The notes under the pieces are model-generated. The model worked only from the letters and a program-made list of their open reading frames with translations. It did no database searches and had not been told where the DNA came from. A stretch of 64,000 nucleotides of DNA, taken from positions 62,001 through 126,000 of the forward strand of contig SUXS01000003.1 of assembly GCA_015060865.1 (NCBI GenBank), given 5' to 3'. The stretch is from Bacteroidales bacterium. GTDB lineage: Bacteria; Bacteroidota; Bacteroidia; Bacteroidales; Bacteroidaceae. A program made the translations under genes and the position numbers. Of this stretch, positions 33,079-44,600 are shown piece after piece (positions within the stretch are counted from its first letter, which is position 1; each line of letters opens with the position of its first letter).

Positions 33079-33179
33079 GCCAAGCAGACCATTCTTTCAC
33101 TGCCCTATAGGCGCAAGGGCGATATAAGCGCAGCGCGTAGGAATAAATAAGATGAGATATAGTACCCCGCACTTCGTTT

Positions 33180-33194
33180 GGGAGCGTAGCTCCC
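33180..33194. terminator. Short hairpin between convergent tatC and ABC exporter genes
   Basis: GGGAGC-GTA-GCTCCC, flanked by further G/C-rich complementary words. No U-tract, so a terminator role is only plausible from its position between convergent genes. Confidence 0.35.
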
Positions 33195-33210
33195 CGTCTG
33201 GTGAGGCGGG

Positions 33211-34863
33211 TTATGGGGCATCTATGCGCAACACCTTGTCGCAATAGTCCAGCACCGATGTCCGGTGGGTGACAAACAGGATGGTCCTGCCCTTCCGTTC
33301 CTTGGCTATGCGCTGCAGGAAACGCTTCTCCGTATCAGGGTCAAGGGCCGAGGTAGCCTCGTCGAGCAGAAGGATGGAGCCTGGCCGCAGCAACGAGCGG
33401 GCTATGGCAATGCGTTGGGCCTGACCCTCACTGAGTCCGCCCCCACCCTCACCACAGAGGGTATCGAGCTGTTCAGGCAGGCTCTCCACGAAATCGGCGC
33501 AAGCCATCTGCAGCACCTCCCACAATTCCTCATCGGTAGCATCGGCCTTCCCAAGCAGCAGGTTGTCCCGTATGGTGCCACTGAACAGCGTGTTGCCCTG
33601 AGGCACATACACAAAATTTACTCGTGTCTGAGGCGAGATATCTACCTCCTGATGGTCATCATAGATCGTGATGCGCCCTTCGGATGGCTTGACCAAAGCA
33701 AGGATCATGCGGATGAGCGTCGTCTTTCCAGCGCCGGTCTCACCAAGAATGGCGGTCATGGAGCCCGGAGCAAAGTCAGCGGTAAGGTTATTGATGGTCT
33801 CGTCGCCGCCATCCGTATAGCTGAAGCTTACCTGACTGAGGCGTACGCCCGCAGTGTCACACAGGCGGATGGGATTGCCCGCCTCCTCAAGGGGCAGCTC
33901 CTCCAGTTCCATGAGTCGTTCCGCTGAGGTAAGGGCTCCCACAAGGGTAGGCACCATACGGGCAAAGTCAGAGAGAGGACGCTGTATACGACCCACCAAT
34001 TGCAGGAAGGCGGTCATGACACCGAAAGTGATGCTTCCCGAATGTATGCGGAACACGCCCCACAGAAAAGCCGTGAGATACCCTGACGAGAAACCTATGC
34101 TCACCAGCGAACGCGACAACACGCTGAAGCGTGTACGCGCCACGACCTCCCCATGCAGGCGGTCTTGCAGGTCACCCAGCTTGTGCAGCATCGTATCGCC
34201 CTGCTCCAATGTCTTCACCACGGTCTTGTGCTGCAGGCTCTCCTGCATGGTGGCATGTATACGGCTGTCGCTTTCGCGCACGGCCTTGGTCATGCGGCGC
34301 ATCTTCTTCACGTAGATGCGGCTCAGCAAAGCAAAAAGAGGCAATATCAGAATCAGGGCGACGGCCAGCGTGCGGTCCATCGAGAAGAGGAAGAGGAAAG
34401 AAGCCGTAAACTGCACCCCAGTGATGATGACAAAGGAGAAGGTGCTTGTCACTACAGATACGATGGCATTAAGGTCCTGCACCATACGGTTGAGCACATC
34501 TCCCGAATGGTGCGTACCCAACCCCTGCCACTCGCTCATCATCATCTGACCGAAAAGCCGTGAGCGCAGCCGGTTCTGCACCTTCACGCCGAGTGTGTTG
34601 ACAATCCAGTTGTCAAGCGCATGCAGGGCTATCTCAGCAGCCATCAGCAGTGCCATAGCCACGCCATAGTGCAGAAGGTTCCCTTGCCGCACGCCCGTAG
34701 CTATGTCGATAGTTTCCTTGCTGAAATACACGAAGCCCAATGAGCAGCCTACCGCCAATATGCCTATCAGCGCACTGAGCAGCACCTGACCGCGTGCACC
34801 CTTCGAGGACTGCCATATCCACAGCAACAATTGTCGGGTAGTGTATTTCTCTGACTTCTTCAT
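33211..34863 (-). CDS. ABC-type half-transporter (MsbA-like exporter)
   Basis: An inner-membrane exporter of 550 residues with a six-helix membrane domain (about 1-320) fused to an ATPase domain. Walker A is GETGAGKTT, the signature is LSEGQAQRIA (the canonical LSGGQ has Gly replaced by Glu) and Walker B is ILLLDEATSAL. The H-loop is in VTHRTSV. It would act as a homodimer. The substrate is unknown. It converges on tatC. A TATTTTTG box at 34879-34872 lies almost directly before the start, so a very short leader is possible. Confidence 0.9.
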   Translation of the reverse strand: MKKSEKYTTRQLLLWIWQSSKGARGQVLLSALIGILAVGCSLGFVYFSKETIDIATGVRQGNLLHYGVAMALLMAAEIALHALDNWIVNTLGVKVQNRLRSRLFGQMMMSEWQGLGTHHSGDVLNRMVQDLNAIVSVVTSTFSFVIITGVQFTASFLFLFSMDRTLAVALILILPLFALLSRIYVKKMRRMTKAVRESDSRIHATMQESLQHKTVVKTLEQGDTMLHKLGDLQDRLHGEVVARTRFSVLSRSLVSIGFSSGYLTAFLWGVFRIHSGSITFGVMTAFLQLVGRIQRPLSDFARMVPTLVGALTSAERLMELEELPLEEAGNPIRLCDTAGVRLSQVSFSYTDGGDETINNLTADFAPGSMTAILGETGAGKTTLIRMILALVKPSEGRITIYDDHQEVDISPQTRVNFVYVPQGNTLFSGTIRDNLLLGKADATDEELWEVLQMACADFVESLPEQLDTLCGEGGGGLSEGQAQRIAIARSLLRPGSILLLDEATSALDPDTEKRFLQRIAKERKGRTILFVTHRTSVLDYCDKVLRIDAP

Positions 34864-35052
34864 TCAGGAAACAAAAATACAATATTTTTAGCAATAAGCC
34901 GCCGCCAGACAGGAATAAATGAGAAAACCGAGGCTATTTGTATGCAAAAAAAATGAACGTTTCTTGTTTTTGTTCCGTTTTATTTGTAATATTGCAACAG
35001 AGACTGGAGAATCCAGCCTCTATCGTCAACTAAAAGTATGGAGGATAAAGGT

Positions 35053-35289
35053 ATGTCAACAAACAATGAAAAGAGCTGGGTGGAAGTTTTTTCTGGTGCC
35101 GCCTTTGAGACAGAAGTTGTAAAGGGACTGCTCGAATCGCATGCAATCCCATGTATCCTTGAGGACCACACCATGTCGGCCCTCACCTCACCCTATTCGG
35201 GCATAGGTGGTGATATGCGCATACTTGTAGCCCCCTCGTCGAAAGATGAGGCATTGGCACTCATCGCCACTACAAGAGCCACAAAGTAG
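35053..35289 (+). CDS. DUF2007-type small signal-transducing protein
   Basis: A protein of 78 residues matching the DUF2007 pattern: WVEVFSGAAFETEVVKGLLESH, then a short strand and DMRILVAPSSKDEALALI. Members are thought to fold like PII-type ferredoxin domains and bind a ligand, but no function is proven. I chose ATG 35053 because GGAGG lies 8 nt upstream; an in-frame ATG at 35038 would add five residues. It stands alone upstream of guaB with a ~150-nt gap. Confidence 0.78.
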   Translation: MSTNNEKSWVEVFSGAAFETEVVKGLLESHAIPCILEDHTMSALTSPYSGIGGDMRILVAPSSKDEALALIATTRATK

Positions 35290-35403
35290 ATGCTGCATGG
35301 CAGGTGCCGGCATGTTGGGTGCTGCCAGGCTGCCGGCACAACATAAAAGACTGCAGCCGAACTATTTTCTTTGATAAAATTTTCACTTTTCAAAGAAAAG
35401 ATG

Positions 35404-35411
35404 TAAATTTG
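35404..35411 (+). promoter_or_regulatory. Putative -7 element for guaB
   Basis: TAAATTTG matches TAnnTTTG; the -33 position at 20-nt spacing reads TTT (35381-35383). The leader would be ~27 nt before ATG 35443. Confidence 0.45.
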
Positions 35412-35421
35412 CACGCAATAA

Positions 35422-36918
<1,497 letters not shown>

Positions 36919-36940
36919 GACATCGGTCAGAAAAGATAAC

Positions 36941-36973
36941 GATGGGGGTACTTCAGTCTGAAGTACCCCCATC
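36941..36973 (+). terminator. Terminator after guaB
   Basis: A 13-bp stem GATGGGGGTACTT / AAGTACCCCCATC with a 7-nt loop. It lies between the convergent guaB and YitT genes and could serve both. Confidence 0.75.
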
Positions 36974-36998
36974 ATCATATAGGGAGGCAACGCTCACA

Positions 36999-37904
36999 TC
37001 ACTTCACCACTTTCATCTTCTCAAATCCTTCGCCATAGACGCCTGTGACATTGCTCTGTGAGACGAAGGCATTGGGGTCGATGTCGTGGATGATGCGGAA
37101 GAGGTTGACGGCATCTTGCCGGCGGGCAAGCACTACGAGCACCTTGCGGGGCTGCTTGCTGTACCATCCCATGCCGTCGAGTACGGTGACACCGCGGTGC
37201 AGCTTCGAGTTGATGTAGTCGGCTATCTCCTCGTACTTATTGGAGAAGATGAGGAACTGTACCGAACGGCGTGTGCTGTTGATGTAGTAGTCGAGCGACA
37301 CACTCATGATGACAAGGGCCACGAAGCCGAACATCACGCGACGCCAGTCGTTGAACACGAAGTAGCAGCTGCTGATGATGATGATATCGGAAATCATCGT
37401 GGCGCGGCCGAAACTGATGTTGCGGTACTTGTTGATGATGGCATTGACGATATCCATGCCACCGGTACTTCCGTTGTGCGTGAAGGCAAGGCCCACACCG
37501 ATACCGGCTGCTATGGCACCGAGCACACAGGCCATGAAGTCCTGCCCAGGGCCAAGGAGCTGCATGAACTGTCCGTTGTCATCGATAAACCACTTCTGCG
37601 TGATGTCGAGCATGAAGGTAAGCATGAAGACGGCATAGATGGTCTTGACGCAGAACTTCCACCCCAACAGGTAGAGGGCAAACAGGAGCAGTACACCATT
37701 GATGATAAGATAGGTTATCTGCATGTCGATGCCTGTAGCGTAGAAGACAATAGCCGAGATACCGGTGACACCACCCATAGTAATCTGATAGGGAAGCATG
37801 AAACAGCTCCATCCCAATGAGTAGATGAAGAGTCCCAAGGCGATGGCAAGGTAGTCCTTGACCTCGCGCATCAGTTTGTGCCTGTCTAAAATAAATGTTT
37901 GCAT
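36999..37904 (-). CDS. YitT family membrane protein (DUF161-DUF2179)
   Basis: An inner-membrane protein of 301 residues with about five or six membrane segments (LGLFIYSLGWSCFMLPYQI, ITYLIINGVLLLFALYLLG and others) and internal YitT repeats marked GGVTGISAI and GSTGGMDIV. A cytoplasmic C-terminal DUF2179 domain follows (GVTVLDGMGWYSKQPRKVLVV). Function is unknown in the family. It lies downstream of leuS on the same strand, separated by a 171-nt gap filled with a repeat element. Confidence 0.88.
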   Translation of the reverse strand: MQTFILDRHKLMREVKDYLAIALGLFIYSLGWSCFMLPYQITMGGVTGISAIVFYATGIDMQITYLIINGVLLLFALYLLGWKFCVKTIYAVFMLTFMLDITQKWFIDDNGQFMQLLGPGQDFMACVLGAIAAGIGVGLAFTHNGSTGGMDIVNAIINKYRNISFGRATMISDIIIISSCYFVFNDWRRVMFGFVALVIMSVSLDYYINSTRRSVQFLIFSNKYEEIADYINSKLHRGVTVLDGMGWYSKQPRKVLVVLARRQDAVNLFRIIHDIDPNAFVSQSNVTGVYGEGFEKMKVVK

Positions 37905-37909
37905 GGCGA

Positions 37910-38062
37910 CTAATTAGGAGTTAGGAATGAGGAGTTAGGAGTTTTTTGTCATCTTGAACGCAGTGAAAGATCCCGCTAAGTCTCTTGCAAAGTTCGTGTT
38001 AAGCTAAATGGTTACATAAAGTCCCATTGCGAGATCCTTCGCTTGGGCTCAGGATGACAGAG
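37910..38062. repeat. Intergenic repeats between leuS and the YitT gene
   Basis: A TTAGGAG/TTAGGAA array (37911-37941) lies next to an imperfect inverted repeat with ends GTCATCTTGAACGCAGTG (37950-37967) and CTTGGGCTCAGGATGAC (38042-38058). The second type also occurs at 41138-41206. Confidence 0.6.
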
Positions 38063-38075
38063 TGACTCTTAATTC

Positions 38076-40913
38076 TTAACTGATTACGATATTCACAATC
38101 TTCTTCGGCACGACGATGACCTTGCGGATGGTCTTGCCGTCGATATACTTCTGTGTATTCTCGTTGGCGAGTACGGTCTGCTCAATGGTGGCATTGTCCA
38201 TATCGGCCGCGAGGTCAAGGGTGAAGCGGGTCTTGCCGTTGAAGGAGATGGAGTAGGTCACGCTGTCCTCCTTGAGGTACTCCTCGTTCCATGCAGGCCA
38301 CTGGGCATCACATACCGAGCCTTCGCCTCCGAGCAGCTCGTGCAGCTCTTCACATACGTGGGGGGCGAAGGGGGCGAGTGCCACGACGAGCGGCATCAGG
38401 ATCTCCTTCTTGGCACACTTGAGCGACGAGAGCTCATTCACGCAAATCATGAAGGCGCTGATGGAGGTGTTGTACGAGAAGGCCTCGATGTCGCCTGTCA
38501 CCTTCTTGATGAGCTTGTGCAGCGACTTCAGCTCCTCCTTGGTGGGGGCCTCATCGGTCACGAGCAGTTCGCCGTTGCGGCCGTAGAAGAGTCCCCAGAA
38601 TTTCTTGAGGAAGCGGTGGCAACCGTCGATACCGTTGGTGTCCCAAGGCTTCGACTGCTCTACGGGGCCGAGGAACATCTCGTACATGCGCAGCGTGTCG
38701 GCACCGTACTTCTCTACAATCATATCGGGGTTGACGACGTTGAACATCGACTTCGACATCTTCTCCACAGCCCAGCCACAGATGTACTTGCCGTCTTCGA
38801 GGATGAACTCGGCATTGTTGTACTCGGGGCGCCAAGCCTTGAAGGCTTCGATGTCGAGGACATCGTTGGCAACGATGTTTACGTCTACATGGATAGGTGT
38901 CACGTCGTAGTCCTTCTTCAGGTTCAGCGACACGAAGGTGTTGGTATCCTTGATGCGGTATACGAAGTTGCTTCGGCCCTGTATCATACCCTGGTTGATG
39001 AGCTTCTGGAAGGGCTCGTCGTTCTTGCTATAACCGAGGTCGTAGAGGAACTTGTTCCAGAAACGCGAGTAGATGAGGTGACCCGTAGCATGCTCGCTAC
39101 CACCCACATAGAGGTCCACGTTCTGCCAGTACTCGCCCACCTTGTCATCCACGAGTGCCTCGTGGTTGCGGGGGTCCATATAGCGCAGGTAGTAGGCCGA
39201 TGAACCGGCAAAGCCGGGCATGGTGTTCAGTTCGAGGGGGAAGATGGTGACGTTGTCGACCTTCGCGTTCTCCACCACGCAGTTGTTCACCGTGTCCCAA
39301 GCCCATACGGTAGCGTGACCCAATGGAGGCTCACCGCTCTCTGTAGGGAGGAACTTGGCCACCTCGGGCAGCTCGATGGGCAGACAGCTCTCGGGCACCA
39401 TGTAGGGCATGCCCTCCTTATAGTATACGGGGAACGGCTCGCCCCAGTAGCGCTGGCGGCTGAAGATGGCATCACGCAAGCGGTAGTTCACCTTCACGTG
39501 GCCGAGGCCCTTCTCCTTGATATATTCCTTGGTGCGTGCGATGGCCTCCTTCACGGTCAGGCCGTTGAGCACGAGGTCACACTCGCCCTTCTGCTCGGGG
39601 CGGGGAGAGTTCATCATGATACCCTCCTTGGCATCGAAGCTCTCTTCCGACACGTCGGCACCCTCGATGAGCGGACGTATCTCGAGGCCGAAATGCTTGG
39701 CAAAGGCATAGTCGCGGCTGTCGTGGGCAGGTACTGCCATGATGGCTCCTGTGCCGTAGCCTGCGAGTACATAGTCGGAAATCCATACGGGGATGCTCTC
39801 TCCGGTGAGGGGGTTGATGGCATACGAACCGCTCCATACACCTGTCACGCGGCGGTCAGCGATACGCTCACGCTCGGTACGCTTCTTTGTGGCATCGAGG
39901 TAAGCTTCCACGGCCTCCTTCTGCTCGGGTGTGGTGAGGGTAGCCACCAGTTCGCTCTCGGGAGCCAGCACCATGAAGGTGACGCCAAACACCGTGTCGG
40001 CACGGGTGGTGAAGATGACAAATTCCACATCGCTGTCCTTCACCTTGAAGGTGAGCTCGGCACCCTCGCTGCGGCCTATCCAGTTGCGCTGGGTCTCCTT
40101 CAGCGAGTCGGTCCAGTCGATGCGGTCGAGTCCTTCGAGCAAGCGGCCAGCATACGCCGATACGCGCAAGCACCACTGGCGCATCTTCTTCTGCACCACG
40201 GGGTATCCGCCACGCTCCGATACACCGTCTACCACTTCATCGTTGGCCAGCACGGTACCCAGCTTGGGACACCAGTTCACCATCGTCTCACCCAGGTAGG
40301 CGATGCGGTAGTTCATCAGCACCTCCTGCTGTTCCTTCTCGCTCATGGCCTTCCACTCGGCAGCGGTGAACGCCAGGTCATCCGAGCAAGCAGCGTCGAT
40401 GCCTTCCGAACCGTTCTGCTCAAAGTGGGCTACCAGCTCCTCGATAGGCATGGCCTTGCCCTGGGCATTGTCGTAGTAGGAGCCGAACATGCGGATGAAG
40501 GCCCACTGTGTCCAGTGATAGTATTCGGGGTCGCAAGTGCGTATCTCGCGGTTCCAGTCAAAGGAGAAACCTATCTTGTCGAGCTGCTCGCGGTAGCGGG
40601 CAATGTTCTGCACGGTGGTGATGGCGGGATGCTGTCCCGTCTGTATGGCGTATTGCTCGGCAGGGAGTCCGTAGGCATCGTAGCCCATGGGGTTGAGCAC
40701 GTTGTAGCCCTGCGAGCGCTTGTAGCGGGCATAGATGTCCGAGGCAATGTAGCCCAGCGGATGGCCCACATGAAGTCCCGCACCCGAAGGGTAGGGGAAC
40801 ATGTTGAGCACGTAAAACTTCTTCTTCTCCGGATCTTCAGTCACGCGATAGGTCTGATTGGCCACCCATCGCTGCTGCCATTTCTTCTCGATGTCTCTGA
40901 AATTGTATTCCAT
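38076..40913 (-). CDS. leuS: Leucyl-tRNA synthetase
   Basis: A class I aminoacyl-tRNA synthetase of 945 residues acting in the cytoplasm. The HIGH-type motif is [14 protein letters not shown] near residue 42, the editing (CP1) domain spans the middle, and the KMSKS loop is EKMSKSMFN. Length is typical for Bacteroidota. A TACCTTTG -7 box is at 40955-40948, 35 nt upstream of the start. Confidence 0.97.
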   Translation of the reverse strand: MEYNFRDIEKKWQQRWVANQTYRVTEDPEKKKFYVLNMFPYPSGAGLHVGHPLGYIASDIYARYKRSQGYNVLNPMGYDAYGLPAEQYAIQTGQHPAITTVQNIARYREQLDKIGFSFDWNREIRTCDPEYYHWTQWAFIRMFGSYYDNAQGKAMPIEELVAHFEQNGSEGIDAACSDDLAFTAAEWKAMSEKEQQEVLMNYRIAYLGETMVNWCPKLGTVLANDEVVDGVSERGGYPVVQKKMRQWCLRVSAYAGRLLEGLDRIDWTDSLKETQRNWIGRSEGAELTFKVKDSDVEFVIFTTRADTVFGVTFMVLAPESELVATLTTPEQKEAVEAYLDATKKRTERERIADRRVTGVWSGSYAINPLTGESIPVWISDYVLAGYGTGAIMAVPAHDSRDYAFAKHFGLEIRPLIEGADVSEESFDAKEGIMMNSPRPEQKGECDLVLNGLTVKEAIARTKEYIKEKGLGHVKVNYRLRDAIFSRQRYWGEPFPVYYKEGMPYMVPESCLPIELPEVAKFLPTESGEPPLGHATVWAWDTVNNCVVENAKVDNVTIFPLELNTMPGFAGSSAYYLRYMDPRNHEALVDDKVGEYWQNVDLYVGGSEHATGHLIYSRFWNKFLYDLGYSKNDEPFQKLINQGMIQGRSNFVYRIKDTNTFVSLNLKKDYDVTPIHVDVNIVANDVLDIEAFKAWRPEYNNAEFILEDGKYICGWAVEKMSKSMFNVVNPDMIVEKYGADTLRMYEMFLGPVEQSKPWDTNGIDGCHRFLKKFWGLFYGRNGELLVTDEAPTKEELKSLHKLIKKVTGDIEAFSYNTSISAFMICVNELSSLKCAKKEILMPLVVALAPFAPHVCEELHELLGGEGSVCDAQWPAWNEEYLKEDSVTYSISFNGKTRFTLDLAADMDNATIEQTVLANENTQKYIDGKTIRKVIVVPKKIVNIVIS

Positions 40914-40947
40914 ATCTGTTATTTTATGCTATTTTCCTAATAAAAAG

Positions 40948-40955
40948 CAAAGGTA
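40948..40955 (-). promoter_or_regulatory. Putative -7 element for leuS
   Basis: TACCTTTG on the minus strand, 35 nt before the leuS start. No clear -33 TTG at 19-21 nt spacing. Confidence 0.4.
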
Positions 40956-41249
40956 AACAGAATTCTTGAAAGTCCTCTTTTGTTGAACCGATTATTTAAG
41001 AATCTGTTTTAATTTTCGAAGCGTTTTGTACCAAGGGGAACGAAGTACGGAGTATTATTATTATCTAATCAGGGGTTAAAACCCTGCAATTCATTGCTGC
41101 GACTTTAGTTTGTATAAATCTCATGTTTCGTTTTTGTCATTCTTCGCTACGCTCAGAATCTCGTAGCCATCGAAGAGATCCTTCACTTTCGTTCAGGACG
41201 ACAAGACTGAATAACAACCCTTATATCGAGCCACGTTAATATAAACGCC
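40956..41249. other. Intergenic region upstream of leuS with repeat element
   Basis: About 300 nt without a gene. An imperfect inverted repeat with ends GTCATTCTTCGCTACGC (41138-41154) and CGTTCAGGACGAC (41194-41206) resembles the element at 37950-38058. The rest is AT-rich with no evident signal. Confidence 0.5.
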
Positions 41250-41275
41250 AAGAGGCAGGGAATTCCCTGCCTCTT
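41250..41275 (-). terminator. Terminator of the surface-protein operon
   Basis: A perfect 26-nt palindrome centred on GGGAATTCCC with arms AAGAGGCAGGG. It lies 30 nt after the stop of the small peptide gene on the minus strand. Confidence 0.75.
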
Positions 41276-41304
41276 GATGCATTGGTGCCGTGCGCCGATG
41301 CCTA

Positions 41305-41493
41305 TTAATTCATATCTTCTTTGTACCAAAGATTGCCCCATTTGCCACGGCGTTGGTTGACGAGCACATCACTATCATCAGCCTCTCCTTCGCCATCATC
41401 ATCGCCAGAGATTCCTATGCTTGTAGCTATCATCTGTACGGTATCAATCAGCAGTTCTTCTGCTTCAGGTTTGATATATTCTTTTTTTTCCAT
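41305..41493 (-). CDS. Small conserved peptide, RRGKWGNLW type
   Basis: A 62-residue protein: KKEYIKPEAEELLIDTVQ start, then MIATSIGISGDDDGEG and an acidic stretch, then RRGKWGNLWYKED. Similar small proteins starting KKxYIKPE and ending RRGxWGNLW are widespread in Bacteroides and Prevotella from memory; no function is assigned. The leader-like hydrophobic segment (LLIDTVQMIATSIGISG) and acidic core recall peptide precursors, but no modification enzyme is beside it. It is on the same strand as the 2012-residue protein gene, 147 nt downstream, with a repeat element between. Confidence 0.7.
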   Translation of the reverse strand: MEKKEYIKPEAEELLIDTVQMIATSIGISGDDDGEGEADDSDVLVNQRRGKWGNLWYKEDMN

Positions 41494-41511
41494 AATTCTA
41501 AAAGGCCTCCC

Positions 41512-41640
41512 TACCCCCTCCCTAAGAGGGGCTTTCCGTCATCACGGAGAGGGTAGAGAGATGTTTTTAAGTTCTTTATACCTTTGTTTACTTTTCAGCG
41601 AGCCGCAAGCCCCCTCTTCGCGAGGGGGTTGGGGAATGCC
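41512..41640. repeat. GC-rich palindromic repeat pair between the giant protein and small peptide genes
   Basis: CCCCCTCCCTAAGAGGGG (41514-41531) and CCCCCTCTTCGCGAGGGGG (41612-41630) are palindromes bounded by CCTCCCTA and TTGGGG, in the same style as the insert in porX. The gap between them is AT-rich. Confidence 0.6.
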
Positions 41641-44600
41641 TCACTTAACGATTACCTTCTTTCCGTTCACAATATACATATTGCCCTTCTCCATGGTAGT
41701 TACCTTACGTCCCATGAGGTCGTAGATTGTCCATTGTCCATTGTCCATCGTCCATTCGGCGTCTTCGATGCCCGTAGTGCCACGGCCAATTCTGAACATA
41801 GGAGCGGCAGTCTCACCAGCAGGAGCCTCGTAGGTCATATAGATACGATAGGGCTTAACTGTTGGAGTTGCGTAATTGCCATCACCATCAAGGTCACCTA
41901 CGAGATAGAAGGCTACTTCGTCACCATGCTTCTGCAGCACATAGGTGTTACTATTTGCTGTAGTCTGATAATCAACATAGGTACCCGTGAAGAGACCAAC
42001 AATACAGGTGTCCTGCTTAGCCAATCCATAGCCAGAGAAGACGTAGCTATCAGGCACACCACTTACGAGGTATGGCGTGTTGGCAACAAAGCTCTCTGCC
42101 TCAATAAGCTGGACAGCATCTCCATTACCATAGTCAGCAACCTCTTCACTTGTATAGGCTACCACACCTTCTGGAATGTCAGCATTGAACGGCAATATCA
42201 AGGTTGCCCAGCCAGCAGAAGAGATGGTGAGGGTTACATTAGCCTTCTCGGCAGCGATCAAGTTGAAGTTGATATGGCTATTTACAGTGTAGAAGCCGGC
42301 ATCTTGGCTACCGATATAGTTGTTAGCTTCAGTATTGTATAGGTTGTATACCCCACTCTTAGTAGCAATAACCTTAACCACAAGTGCGTCCTCTGCGTTT
42401 GTTGTTGTACGAATCTGGCTTGTATTGCCGCCATGTGGTCTTCCTGTACATACATAGCGCTCATTGCCATCTACGTCGGTCATACTCATAGTATAATGAT
42501 TGGGGATATCTGCCGGTGTAAATGTAAATGCCTGTGCATAATTAACATTGGGGGCAGTGAGGTATCGGATGTTATAGTTACCTGCATCTTTTCGGTCATT
42601 TGCTATGTAAGTCACCGCCTTGCCATCATGCTGCCAACCACCATTAGAATTGAGCACCATATTGAAGGCTTCGCCCTCTTCAGGATCATTCAGCACATAG
42701 CTCGTTTCAAAAGTCTCCACAGCAGCGTTGAGCGTTTCTGTCGCCTCTTCCAATATTCCAATGTTGCTTTCACCCAAGTAGTCCTTGGCTGTTACGATAG
42801 CTTGGCCAAGAACTTTATAGGCATCGCTATTTTCACTTATCTGGAAAGCCTCTTCACCTATAGGATAAGCAGCAAGTGTTGCCTCTGCATCATCAATGGC
42901 TTTCTGTAGATTGTTCTTTGCTCCAGATAGCGGTGTGGTGAACAGTTGGGGAGTACATACACCGGCCCACGAGAGCGGATTGTATGAATCAACAATATTC
43001 ATACCAGCAACAAGGGTTACCTCAGTCTCCTCTGTCAAAGTGAACTCTATGAAACGGTATTCCCAGCCATAGCCTTCACCGTCACGACCATAAGTACCGT
43101 CGGCAGAGAAATTGGCTTTACCATCGGTATCAATACCCAAGCCATAGCTGCCTTTTGTGTTAAAGCTCACCTTATTATCATCGACTTTGATATAGGCCTC
43201 TGTACCCTCAACTTCTGAGGCACGTCCTGCAGCCATCAATACATATTCACCGGCAGGCAAAGTAATAGTCTGAGTAGCCTCGTATGCTTTTGCCTCACCA
43301 CTCCAACGACTATAATCAAAGTAAGTTGTCTCAGCATTGCCGCTCCAGTGTTCACTCTTTCCTGTACCTGTACTTCCTGTCCAATTACCAAGATTGCAAG
43401 ATGCAGAATAGGTATCAGTGACATACGTGTAATCAAGCACCTTATAGTTTTGCATAGCAAGGATAAGTTCACTTGCATCAGCTATCTCGGCAGCGTCATA
43501 CGCATTCTGTGCAGCAGTTATAGCTGCTGTATGGCCGGCTGCATTGCCCTCTATCAGAGGAGTATAAGCCTGAGCATAGGCAATCTCAGCTTTCAGCTTA
43601 GCATACATATTAATAGAAGCCTGAGCAGCATCAAGAGCTGCAACAAGATCGGTAGTGGCGGCCTCAAAGCCTGCATAACTATTAGTTACGTCCTTAGCCT
43701 CGGCAGCAGCCTGCACTTTCTCTATTACAGTACTCCAAGCAGCTTTCTGCAAATGGTAGAGGCAACCATTAGCCCCATCATTATAGTCAGTCTCGAAACG
43801 TTCGAGAGCAGCTACAAGCGGAGCCTTAGCCTCATTGTATTTAGGGATCCAAGCATTAGCATTGGCCACGGCAATGTTGAGCGCTTCAATCTTTGCCAAC
43901 AATTCAGCACCTGTTGTTACAGGCAAAGCAAGAGCAGCCTTAAGGTCATTGTTCTCTGCTGTACCCATAGGTTTGGTGTCAACAAGTGCCTCAGCTGCTG
44001 CAGTGGGAGCATCCAATGCACCCATATTAGCATCTAAATAAGTATCTTCGGTCATCTGGAGGGTTGCGTCACAGAAACTTATCCACTGGTGAGTTGTGGT
44101 TGCTTCAGCTTCCACCGCAACTTGCACAGTAGTCTCACTAGTTAGCGTAAATTTAACATAACGCCACTGCCAACCACGGCCATTGTTGTTATTGGCAAAA
44201 CCTGCTTCGTCACCAGCGTCAAAACTAGTTATACCGTTCTTGTTTATACCTAAGCCTGTATCACCCTCTGGGAAATCATTTACCATACCAAGCTCTACAG
44301 GATTCTCAGGATCATTGATATTTGTTACCACCAAACTCAAAGTATTACCTGTACCTGAAGCGCGGCGACCTGCAACCTTAAACACATAGTCACCTGCAGG
44401 CAACGTCTTGTCCTGCTTGTATGATATGCTCCATGCATTCTGGCCCCATGCAGCGCTTGATTGCTCTAAATAACTAGATGTACCACTCCCATCATAATGT
44501 TGCCCTGATAATGATCCTACTGGTCCTTCTGGAATCCATGCCCCAGCCTCCATTTCCACATCGTATGTAAAGTTGGCCATTACATAATTATAGGTGGCAA

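Noticed and set aside
39315..40940. A 541-codon open frame on the plus strand
   Set aside because: It is entirely antisense to leuS, with low-complexity Leu/His/Gly composition typical of a shadow frame.
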